The notes below the pieces were generated by a model that was not told the DNA's origin, made no database searches, and saw nothing but the letters and a program-made list of their open reading frames with translations. From Eudromia elegans (Eukaryota > Chordata > Aves > Tinamiformes > Tinamidae), in the NCBI GenBank assembly GCA_003342815.1, contig PTEX01000060.1:2327849-2391848 (forward strand): 64,000 bases of DNA, in the 5' to 3' direction. Below, one piece after another: positions 34,885 through 44,978 of this stretch (its first letter is position 1; every line of letters starts with the position of its first letter). The position numbers were made by a program, and so were the translations under genes.

Positions 34885-37340
34885 TTTCACACTATTATTG
34901 GAGCACAATAATCAAAACAGCACACAAGAAAGCACTGAGAACTTTCTAAATTTTAAGCACCACCAAAAGATAGCTTTATATACCTTGCAAGCTCTCATCC
35001 TGCTTATGCATCCCATTATGGATGTTTCCTTTTCCTATAGCAATGTGACACAACTGACTTCAGCCAGCAGTTCACAACTACTACTCTTACTTTGTTTTTC
35101 TAAGACAAATGCTCCCCAACCAGTGGCTTCCCCTTAGCTGCATGTCTCCTACCTCAAACTTGCCCTTACTGAAGAGTTTTGTTTCTTATCCTGTGAACCT
35201 GGTCCTCAGCCTTTGATAGAGTAACTCAGGGACCTGCAATATTGTACTGATGTTCTTAGCAAGGGGCTATATGCTTTGACCCACCTTTGCAAGGCCTGAG
35301 GCTCTTCAGACCAGCTCCATCCAGCATTTTCTTCACCTGCCTGCAGTTCTGTTTTACTTGAGCTGTGACAATGGTTTTTAATTGCTCAGGTGCCTATGGC
35401 TAATTTGTTGTACTCCTATCTATCTTTTATCCAGTACAACCATGCTTTTGCATAGATACCAGCAACAAGCAGTTATTCTGTGTAGAAGGGAATACTCAGA
35501 GTGCTGACACAATGATGCAGAGCAGAGCCACACAGCCTGGTACGACAGCGGGGCCTGGGGAGGCAGCACGGAGGAGGGCAAGCACACCATGATACAGGAT
35601 GCGCGGGCTGGCATCGGGATAGCCCTCTTGGCTACAAACAACCCACTAACGGCCAGCTACAAATGCAGACCTGGAGTCGGGCAAAAGGTGTTTTGAAGGC
35701 AGCACAGAGGTATAATCTGAATAGTATTTCTCATGGATTTACGAGAATATCATATGAATCATTGAAGAAGTTCTAATCACCATACCTCATTATGTCCAGG
35801 AAAAAAAAAAAAGGCAAATAAATTTATCTAGATCAATTATTTATTGACATTCATCTTACTATTTTTCTACATACTTACAAAAATAAAGATTTCAATATTT
35901 TTCCCGACTGTTAAAATGAGATTAATAGTCCAATGATTACCTAGTTCTGTGTTTTATTTCCTCTGCTATGATATTAAGAAGGAAGGAAACACCTGTGAAG
36001 CTTGTTCTATGAGATATCTATTAACCTGGCCACAGAGGCACTGATTTTAGAAGAGAGCAAGGGGTTTGGAATCCGTTCAGCGGCCAGCGTCACGCAGGCA
36101 GGTTGTTAGGGAATTCACAGAGTATTCCTGGGCTCAATATAACTCAATATAACTCAGTATAACCTCATTTAACTTAACACGGTGTCTTTAAAACTCAGAA
36201 TGGATTTAACCATTTGAATGCTTTAAAACCAAAAACATAAACAGAGGACAATTAGCTTCACCCAAAATTCTACAGTATTTATCACTTAGACCAGAATTTT
36301 TTGTTCTTTTTCTTCTAAGTGAGCAGTCACATAGACAGGTGCCCAGCATCAAAGTTGCAAGTGAAATTCTCAGAGGCTGCCATGCCATAACTCTGGATAG
36401 CAGTAAAAAAATAAAACAAGGAGATTGCCAACATAATGCTCTTAATGGGTGGCTGATGAAAGAAGGAATGCTTTTTAGAAGCTTTTAAAAGAATAGCATT
36501 CCCCTATCCATAGACTGTGCTCTTGGCCGGTATTCAGAGGTAATTCCAAGGCCATGGAATAACGAAAAAGCAAGCTAAAGTTTCCAGAGTTTTGCAATTA
36601 TCAGGGGATCACACAGCTTGCAGAACCATAAATGGCTACATGCCACCGGAATCTACCACAGGTAATTCTAAGTCAAAGGGCTGTAGTTAGAGGTTACTCT
36701 AACAAGCACCCCAGCAACCATCCAACTAGAGTAATAATCAAATAATTTAGGGAATCTGGTATTTAAAAGGGAAGAACTGAAGTGTGAAATATCTTTGTTA
36801 TACAGTTCTTGCAAACCAAGGAGGAAATATTAGTGATAACTCATGAAAAAGTCCATGAAACAAATTTATTTAAAATTAAAAGGAGAGAGTCACACCTGCA
36901 TATCAAATATTTGATACTACATAAACCTGCTAAATCTCAGTTTCCTATTCTCCAGAATTTATACTGAAAAATCTGAAGTTATCTCCTGAACAGTAAACCA
37001 TTCAAGCATTTGAATAGTGCAAGGAATTGAATATTTTCATAGTTTTCATGTAAAGTTATGTAAAGTTAGATATTGCAGGTGTAAATTATGAGGTGAAAGG
37101 AGGCTTCATAAATTGCCAGTAAAACCTCCAGCGGATTTAAAGCATTCAACTCAGCATTTCCCCTTTCGGTGCAATTCTGTTTCCAGCATTAGTTTCCTAA
37201 TGACATAAAGCATTTTACTCAACTTGAAAGGCTGAAATCAAGAACACACAACAGTTTTTTATGAGAACCAAAGCCTACAAAACTATTAGAAACGCTGTTT
37301 AAAATAATCTTTACAATCACAAACATAGAGACCAGCAACA
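34885..37340. other. AT-rich unique DNA, no gene seen
   Basis: No gene recognised. A moderately GC-rich patch at about 35530-35640 (minus frame 35420-35641, 73 codons) has no recognisable content. Confidence 0.5.
36133..36172 (+). repeat. 10-base tandem repeat CTCAATATAA
   Basis: Three units (two identical, one with a single change) and a degenerate fourth; a small slippage repeat. Confidence 0.75.
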
Positions 37341-37343
37341 TAC

Positions 37344-37390
37344 CTGAAAAAGAACATGAACAGAGCAGCTGTGATGCAGAACAAAAGGAC
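37344..37390 (-). other. candidate 47-base exon coding a hydrophobic segment
   Basis: On the minus strand an excellent acceptor (ATATTTTTTCTCCTTCTTGTAG) precedes 47 bases ending at a strong donor, TTCAG|GTATGTTG. In phase 0 it reads VLLFCITAALFMFFF, which looks like a membrane-spanning segment, and leaves in phase 2. The other two frames are also open (SFCSASQLLCSCSFS and PFVLHHSCSVHVLFQ). T-rich antisense sequence tends to encode F and L, so hydrophobicity alone is weak evidence. The splice sites are the best matched pair of this zone. Confidence 0.28.
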
Positions 37391-37949
37391 CTACAAGAAG
37401 GAGAAAAAATATTGTTACACACACAGTCACACTGCTGGTGTACATTTCTGGGTCGTGAAGACTTTACAATTGTTACAATGTAAGTGCAATTTCCATTGAA
37501 GATGAGATTTTCATAGATTCTTTGGGTCAGTCCTGCTTAAATTTATAAAAATAAGAAATCCCTCGGAAGTGAGATAATAGACACAGCAAAAGATACCATT
37601 TAGAATAACCTAGAATTCTCTTTTTTTTTTCCCTCACAAGAGATTTCACATTCCCCAAGAGTAATGTATTTTTAAATATAATCAGGAAAAGATAAATAGA
37701 AATGTAGCAAGTTTGCGAACAGGATATGGATGACAGCGAGGAAGAATAGAAACTTAAAGATTATAATTTCTCTCTTTCCTTTTGATTTACTGAAGCAAGT
37801 TATTTGATTCAAATTTTTCTTTATTCCAGTGGGACAAGCAGTAAATTTACGACGCCTTTCCAGTCAGCTGCTCCTGCTTGATTTCTTCCAGGCCCGTCTG
37901 TGAGCAGCCAGCTCTGTTCCCATCACGAGCATCCCACCCGCTCGCTGCA

Positions 37950-38077
37950 TCTCCATGGAATCGCCAAGTTCACCCTGTGCCCCGTGCTCTGGGTGTCCCT
38001 GCTGGAGCAGGGGGTTGGACTAGGTGATCTCTAGAGGCCTCTTCCAACCTCAACCATCCTGGGATTCTGTGAAGTTC
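37950..38077 (+). mobile_element. CR1 LINE, 3'-end fragment
   Basis: Contains CACCCTGTGCCCCGTGCTCT, GGGGGTTGGACTAGGTGATC and TTCCAACCTCAACCATCC, ending GGGATTCTGTGAAG. This is the last about 110-130 bases of a CR1 of the same type as the copies at 18826 and 48381. Confidence 0.9.
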
Positions 38078-38210
38078 CCTGCGAGAACTCGTCCTGCTCT
38101 GCACACAGACCTGGCTCTGCAAGGGGCTCTGAGCCAGCTGAGCTGTTCCCCACCCCTGGAAGGGGAATGTTTCCCTTCTTCCTCCCTGCCTCTCAGCTCC
38201 ATGTTCTTAC

Positions 38211-38265
38211 CTCCTCCTCGTCACCTGCCCACAAATGCTGCGGAAAGCTGATTTTGGAGAGTTTT
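38211..38265 (-). other. candidate 55-base internal exon, unconfirmed
   Basis: Minus-strand acceptor CTTATCTCACTGCCTTGTCAG (pyrimidine-rich) and donor GGAG|GTAAGAAC, both strong. Two frames are open: entering in phase 2 it reads KLSKISFPQHLWAGDEEE and leaves in phase 0, which would join in frame to the hydrophobic candidate at 37344-37390; entering in phase 1 it reads NSPKSAFRSICGQVTRRR. Not recognised. It lies about 130 bases from a CR1 fragment but does not itself look like CR1. Confidence 0.25.
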
Positions 38266-39089
38266 CTGACAAGGCAGTGAGATAAGGAGAACTCTGGAAG
38301 GGCTTAAAAGCACCAGAGCAGGCGCAGGCAGAAGGGGGATCTCAGTGTCAAGGGCACAAAAAGGTTGAAGAGGATGAAGACATTTTCCTTGTGGAGGCAA
38401 CAATCCATTTTCACAACCCTGTAAGGTGCAGGCAGCATCTACACACAGCTTGAACAGGTACAGCTAGCCTGTGATTTAAAACTATACTTTGTCTTAATGC
38501 TCACTACCTTTGCCAGACAAAGCTTGAGAAAGAAAATACTGCTTCATTCCAGATACAATGGCCCACATTCACATCAAAATTTAGGAGAAAAGAGTAAATT
38601 GTGTTTAAAAAAAACAAAACACACTAATACTTGTCTTCAAGAGTCTGAGAATTTTGAACACGGTAGGATATGGATGACCTGAATAAGTGAAAAGCAAGAA
38701 AATGTTGGCAGGAGTGTGTACTTGAAGGCTATAAACACATGTGGACTAATGGATTAGTTTGGTGCACGTTGATATAGATCCAAAAGTGTGATAAAAGCTT
38801 GAACGGGGAAAGTTTCAGGGAAAAAAATCCTTCAGTGAGATCACTCTGCTTTCCACAGTCCTCAGCACGTGACTTTAAATTACGCCAGGCAAGACACTGT
38901 AACATTTACTGTTTAATCTATCTATTGTTTTTATTCCTTTTCCTTCACTAGTGCAAGCTTTAAAATCAGGCTTTATTAGTCAGCATCAAGTATGTGAACA
39001 TCTGAAATCATTTTATATGAAATCATTAGGGTAAAGTGAGGACAATGATATATTTCATTTCAGACTAGAATGAAAAGAAAAAGTAAAGA

Positions 39090-39250
39090 AAAGGTTTGAA
39101 CCACAGAACAGGGCTGGATAGGACCTACAGAGGTAGATCAGCCCAGCTGCCTGCTAAAGCAATTCCAGTTGGAGCAGATTGCCCAGTGACCTTGACCTGT
39201 TGAGTTTTGAGCATCTCCAGGGATAGAGACTCCACAGTCTGGAAGGCTGA
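39090..39250 (-). mobile_element. CR1-like LINE, diverged 3'-end fragment
   Basis: Reverse-complement CR1 landmarks appear in order: AACCACAGAACAGGGCTGGA, ATAGGACCTACAGAGG, GAGCATCTCCAGGGATAGAG, ACTCCACAGTCTGG. Clearly older than the copy at 28570. Confidence 0.75.
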
Positions 39251-39282
39251 ATGTGGACAGAATAATTAAATTATATTCTTGC

Positions 39283-39690
39283 ATTCGGATAATCAGAGAA
39301 TTGTTGAGGTTAGACTTCTTGGACCACTTAGACTATCCTGGACCACTGTCCAATACAGTATCAAATGCAACAGTACCTACAGCACTGAGCAACCTGCTCC
39401 AGCATCCCACCCTGCACAAAGCAAAAATGTGTTTTAGATTTTGTATGGTCTGAAAACTTGCTGGAAGTGCAGCCCGTCCACTCGTCCAGGTCATTAACGA
39501 AGACATTATTGGCCTCGTCTTGACTCCAGGGCACCACCACTGGCCTCTGGGTGCCCTGGGGACTGCTGACCACAATCTGCAGAGCCTGACGATTCAGCCC
39601 AAACACTTTTCCAACCACCTCACCAGGCAGAAAAATAAGATGCCCAATACCTTGGGTAGAAGCAAAACAACAAACTGGTATCAGTCTTCC
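39283..39690 (-). mobile_element. old CR1 LINE with reverse-transcriptase remnant
   Basis: A second minus-strand copy follows the first directly. Its 3' end (reverse complement AACCTCAACAATTCTCTGATT) is joined to reverse-transcriptase sequence. The minus frame reads NNVFVNDLDEWTGCTSSKF and then SDHTKSK, the family's INDLDxGxECTLSKFADDTKLG block with the catalytic FADD box decayed to FSDH. Upstream, VVGKVFGLNRQALQIVVSS corresponds to the region before it. Sequence between this block and the 3' end is missing, so it has an internal deletion. Confidence 0.75.
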
Positions 39691-39989
39691 TAAATGAGAA
39701 GACTCTGGCATATTAGATAGTCAGCCTGTCTAATATCCAGAACAGTCCAGAATAAATTACTTGCATGAGTCATTTTGTAAACATCTAGATAACAACATGA
39801 TAAGAAACAACCAACAGAGCCAGCAAATCACTCAAAACTATTCCAATTTTCTCTTCAGAAAGAAGCTGGCAGTGTTATTTACCTGAACTTCAATGCACCT
39901 TTAGAGCAATCTCATTTGCTACTTAACAAAGTGAGCACAGGGCTGGTTGAAAATGGCACAAGAGAAACTCTAACCATTAACAGCTCATT

Positions 39990-40031
39990 ATCAAACTACA
40001 AACGCATTCTATCAAACTACAAACGCATTCT
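39990..40031 (+). repeat. perfect 21-base tandem duplication
   Basis: ATCAAACTACAAACGCATTCT is repeated twice with no difference and no gap, so the duplication is recent. Confidence 0.95.
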
Positions 40032-40227
40032 AATGGCAGTCACAGAAGAGGCTTCCCTAATCTTGTTTTTTCAGTAATTACTCTAATTATGGAATACAGA
40101 GTATGTCATAAAATTTACTCAAATCCTTCAGAGATTAGGCCTGTGTGCAAAGTAATCAAATTGCCCAAAGTCAACAAGAAAAAATTCAATAAAAATAACT
40201 GGGAAGCACTTGGCAGGAGAAATCACA

Positions 40228-40260
40228 TAGACACACACACACAAACAAAAAAAAAAAAAA
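40228..40260 (+). repeat. (AC)n followed by A-run
   Basis: Seven or so AC units passing into a run of A with one interruption. Confidence 0.9.
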
Positions 40261-40589
40261 GACACGAAGAAATAACTGCACATGCAATATGAGAGTGTAA
40301 GAAATTTCACAGATCACAAATAAATACACGAGTAATGTGATGTTGCAGTAAGGCAATGTTGTAAAATAGCTGTAAACCAGCTAGGTTAGAATATATTAGA
40401 CTAAATGCCCTGGTACTAGTGAAAACAGGACAATGCAAGAAAGGACAATGGAAAAACAGTTGTGCAAAGAATCATTACTAAAACATTAACTAGAAAAGAT
40501 AATGAGCAGCACGAGATGAGTCTTCCAATAGGCACAAACTTAAAATATCATACCATGCTAAATTTCTCATTGTCCATCAAATACAGAAA

Positions 40590-40845
40590 GAGGGAAACTG
40601 AGCTAAATCTACAGCAAAGACCATTTAGGTTGCATGTTAGGAAGAGCTTTCTCTACAGGACAGTGATACTAGATGTTCTAGAGATACCAGAACAAGCTGC
40701 CTAGGAGGCTGCTATCCTTTATCCGAAAAGTTTCAGACCAGCAGAGGCAAATATCTATTAGAAACGCTCTGGATATTCTTGACACTATCTCAATACAGAA
40801 GGCAACTCAAATCTCTCAAGTGTTGCTTCCAGCCCAACATTTATA
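40590..40845 (+). mobile_element. ancient CR1-like LINE remnant
   Basis: In order: GGTTGCATGTTAGGAAGAGC, TTTCTCTACAGGACAGTGA, CAAGCTGCCTAGGAGGCTGC and GTTGCTTCCAGCCCAACATT match the layout of an old CR1 3' region (recurring ATTAGGAAAAACTT, GGGCTGCCTAGGGAGGT and CTTCCAGCCCTA in that family). Heavily mutated. Confidence 0.6.
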
Positions 40846-40849
40846 CAGT

Positions 40850-42720
40850 TCAAAGACAGTAAAATGCGAGGCTAAAACGGACTATCTAATACTGCATAGT
40901 TCAACATGGAAAGCCCAATTATTGTGCTCTCTTCTCATCACAGTATAGAAGGGGAAGAAGGGTCACCGTGTTCCAAAATTAAGGTATCTACTGTCAAAAT
41001 AAACCTTTTACCAGCTAAACGTACACATATTTTACATAATTTTTATGCAGAGTCCTCTGTATTTACAATGCACAATAGCTATTTTGCGGCAAGGCCCAAA
41101 TTTAAGAATAACTGTACTAAAATACTAAACCCTACAGAAAGGTAATTATTTCGGGGAGGTAAATTTAAGCCCCAAAACAGAATGCAGCGAGCAAGAAGAT
41201 TGCTTTGGGGTTTTCTTGCACGGTCCATCCCTTTTTGCCTTATGATACAAGGTCAACAAACCATGTTTGGCAACATAGAGACCTTGAAACTTTCCAGCTG
41301 CAGAAACAGCTATGGCAAGCAGAAAACCTAAATGTTTCCAATGAGAATGACATACCTTAAATGTTTTAATCTGCATAGATCTCATTAAAAATATTAAAAG
41401 ACAGAAAAAAAACACCCCACAAAACTATGCTACTTCCTATTAGATGTGCTGTTTATAATGAACTTTATCAAAAAAGAGTAAAGTTGCCAGATAGATTTGG
41501 AGGCATGTTCTCCAGAAGGGCTGACAAAGCCAGATTTTTTTGCAAGGAAGCTTAACCATCATGTAAACAGTGTCATGAGGCAATACTCAGCCTCATGTTC
41601 CCAGTTCTGAGTACCAGAAACATTATTATTAAGCACAAGATATAAAATGAGGAGGAGGAAAGAGCTACACAAAATAGCTAGGGTCAGGTAGAGGCCTGCT
41701 GAATAATCTGGTATTTTCCCCTTTTTCACTCTATCATATGATTGCTCTTGCAGACAAGACTACCACAAGGTAGGTAATATTCCAAGTAGAATGAGTAGGG
41801 GAGATAACAGGCTGATAATAGAATAGTTTTTCCCCTCTGCTATTTGCAGAATGCAAGAAGCCCATCCTACTCCTCCAGCTGCACAGAAGGTTGAAGGTAC
41901 CTGATTGCATGGGGATAAGAACAAGACTTGAAAGGTAAAAATCAGCAGAAAGTATCATGGAGCCTTGTTTGTGAGAACACCCATATGACTGAGACAATAA
42001 TGAGAAAACATGAAGCCCTCTTATTTTTTCCAGCCCTTTCAAAAGAAGGGGACATTCTCCCTCATACTCATCTGGTAGCTCCTGAAACATTAAACAGATA
42101 ATCAGCCACTAAAAAATTCCTTGTGGCACCATTCCTATTTTGACATGTCCTCCAAACTCTCATGGTCAGGGTTTCCCAAGCAGCAAAAAGCCTGGACACC
42201 CAAGCCCACAGCACAGAAATAGTTCAAGATGACACATGTTTATTTTCTTGTGCCCAAGACGACTCTTACTCAGGTTTCCTGGACTTTATCATACCCTGCC
42301 TGTCGTCTCCTTAACACCCCCAGCACTTGACATTCGCAGATGTGCAGAAAATGTGCTGTGATGTTCTAAGTGAAAACACTGCTCTTTGGGGATGGATGGG
42401 CTCTCCCATGCAGTTAGAACACGAGCAAGTCCATGCTAAAGTAACATGACTTGGTAAATAAAAGGAAAAATCACCAAGACGTGTGTGATGTATGGAAACT
42501 GAAGGGAGGAGGAGCAGCAGATCTGCAGTATTAACCTGTAGGAGTATTTAGAATGTCAGAGCTACAGTTCAACGCTGAATAGTGTTAAAACCAACTAGCA
42601 GAAGACAGGGCTGCTCCAGCTACCGGCACATCAACACTTGACTCCAAGCGTATTCGTGAAATGCCAAAACGGCACCTTCTTAATCAAGCTCTTAGCAACT
42701 CATGTGAGAGCCGTATCTGC
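40850..42720. other. unique DNA, no confirmed gene
   Basis: Two weak splice-bounded oddities: a 15-base minus segment 41356-41370 (IKTFK) between acceptor ATGAGATCTATGCAG and donor TTAAG|GTATGT, and a 16-base plus segment between acceptor ATGATTGCTCTTGCAG and donor CAAG|GTAGGTAA near 41754-41772. Otherwise nothing recognised. Confidence 0.45.
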
Positions 42721-42726
42721 ACTTAC

Positions 42727-42768
42727 TGATAAGGAAAAGTTCCTCTCGTAGTTCTTGACGGCTGTATG
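42727..42768 (-). other. candidate 42-base internal exon, strong splice signals
   Basis: On the minus strand the acceptor region reads GAGCTGACAGTTCTTGC then TTTTTGCAG: a consensus branch point (CTGAC) about 21 bases before a clean pyrimidine tract. After 42 bases comes the donor TTATCA|GTAAGTGC. Length is a multiple of three. All frames are open: HTAVKNYERNFSLS (phase 0, with an NFS glycosylation sequon), IQPSRTTRGTFPY, and YSRQELREELFLI (phase 1). I do not recognise a protein. This is the best exon candidate by splice signals. Confidence 0.32.
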
Positions 42769-43364
42769 CTGCAAAAAGCAAGAACTGTCAGCTCACATCT
42801 GTGCGAAGAAAATTTTATTGGTGAAAACGACGGAAAATGAGTAACCTTGTTGACATCTGACCAAAAGCTATAATGAAGATGGGCTTGCTATTGTGCATTT
42901 TTAACCAGTAACTAATGATTTTGACCATATTCATAGAAATATTGTTAAGGTTTAATATTAATATTCACTTGTTTTCTCATATTACTACTATTTCATTCAT
43001 GGTTTTGGTTTTACAAGTATTTTTTTGACCAATATACCTATAATTGGAAGCTTTGCATAGTAGGCACCAACTTTTACTCCTAAAATACAGGACCTAGACA
43101 AAACAACTATTTATTTTTTAATCCTTAAAGCAAACCACCTGCTGCTTATCCACATAAAACAGCCTAGCACTCTCTCTGCTGCGAGAGATTATAAACACTC
43201 CATTGACCCTTACATATCCAGCTGAATAGGAGGAGGGGAGTTGCAGTATCTTTTATTAGAGCATCTAACAGAGAGTTGAAGGAAGACATTCCTTCACACG
43301 CTCGAGTCCGGATCCTGTCTTCAGATTCACATCAGGGAATGACTCTAACAGAAACTTACTGCTA

Positions 43365-43412
43365 GACCAGATCACCAGTGGACTTAAGCATTCTGTGATT
43401 CTATGATTTGAG
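43365..43412 (+). mobile_element. CR1 3'-terminus remnant
   Basis: Only the last about 45 bases are recognisable: TGCTAGACCAGATCACCAG, then GCATTCTGTGATTCTATGAT, the CR1 terminal repeat. Confidence 0.7.
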
Positions 43413-44771
43413 AAGTGATTTTCCTGAGTACTGAACTCTTTAGACAGGGAAGGTTATGGTGAAAACAGGCTCCCCAGCGATATAGTGGCTCTTGCCCTAT
43501 TGCTGCTTTCCCATCTTCTCTGCCTCACCCTTGCTCCACTCCCAACAAAAGAGGTAGGGCTTTCTCAGAAATCACAGCTTAGAGAATAAATCAGTTCAAA
43601 ATTCACTTTTACAGGCCAGGATGTTTAACATGATTTCATTTAAATGGTCCTAAATTAGCTTCCATATTTGGTCCACAGCCACAAACTCCTTAGATTTCCA
43701 TCCAACATGAAGAAACAAAAAGACGACTGGGGACACAAAAAAGTTCCCTCAGGAACATACAGTTCTGTAAAAAACGACATAGAACTCCAAAATCTGGCAC
43801 AGAATTAATGACATAACAACCAAATACTACTCTCAAAACCTTCCAAATTCATAGGTGGAATTTAAGACTTATGTAAACACGAAGTTTGGAATTGTTATTC
43901 TGATTATTCTGGAGTCAAGTCCCAGCCTCTCTTTCTCACACAACGCCAAAGCCGTGATCTACTTATTAGATTTATTTTTAAGTAATAATCTTTACAATAT
44001 GTTTTATATTAATAACAGATTTAAATTCCTAGGTCAGTAGCAAAAATGAGCTATTTGATTTTCATTATTGCCACTGTCTAAAAGTCACATAATTCCAATG
44101 CAGAAATTCTGTTATTGAATGTCCTTTAAAAAGATATAAAGATATTTTACATTGAAAAGATACTTTCTCTTTGTATTTTCTCTTTGTCTTTCTCTTTTTT
44201 GAACAGCAAGCCCTATTAAAACAGTATTTCTAACTCTAAAAACATCTCATGCTTTTCTGTACTTGAGATCCACCATATTTTAGAAGACTTTCCTGAGGTA
44301 TGAAAAGCTTTGCTGCAAACTTTTCTCATAGCTTTGATGATCAGCATTATGACTATTACTTTCCTGTTTACATCAGGTAACTTATGAAGCAACAGCACAT
44401 TGCTACTGCTTCTAAATTGATGTGCTTAATGAAACTGTATAAAACCAATCTGTCAGGTGCTGGTTGGGCGTTTTGCCAGTTCAGCAACACCTCCACCACT
44501 GCATCTGCTCGAGACTCTGCACTTCTGCTGCCAGCAAGCCTCGAGCAATCTCCAGACAGATAAGATCAAAAGAAAGACTAATATGTGTCATTAAACACGA
44601 CATGATGTAGATCTGTGTTAAAGCACTGCTGTTTGATCACGATTAAACCATTAGAATTAGCAAATGCAAAACCCACTGGGCCACGATGGGCTGCACGTGC
44701 CAGGGGCACAATACTGAGAAAGAACAAGACAGAAAATTAAACCCTGTAATTTTCTAATGCCTAAACGTGGC

Positions 44772-44796
44772 GTGTGTCTGTGTGTGTGCACACATA
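44772..44796 (+). repeat. (GT)n simple repeat
   Basis: Interrupted GT run passing into CACACA. Confidence 0.8.
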
Positions 44797-44944
44797 CGGA
44801 GAAGCACAGTGAGCACTTCAGCAATTCTTCATTTGCCTTCTCAAAAGCACTTGTCAAGTCTCTCACCGTGCTTTCTATCTTTACTGCGGAGGCAGCTGTA
44901 CCACGTAATGCAACAGCTAAACAGCCCTGAAAATCTTTATGAGG

Positions 44945-44978
44945 TTGTTCGAGGTACAACATTGTTCGAGGTACAACA
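44945..44978 (+). repeat. perfect 17-base tandem duplication
   Basis: TTGTTCGAGGTACAACA occurs twice in direct succession without mismatch. Confidence 0.95.

Noticed and set aside
39866..39910. Minus-strand segment ending at donor TTCAG|GTAAATAA
   Set aside because: Strong donor but all frames from the plausible acceptor are closed.
44216..44400. Plus-strand CATCAG|GTAACTTATG donor-like site at about 44374
   Set aside because: The same bases work as an acceptor and there is no bounded open segment on either side.
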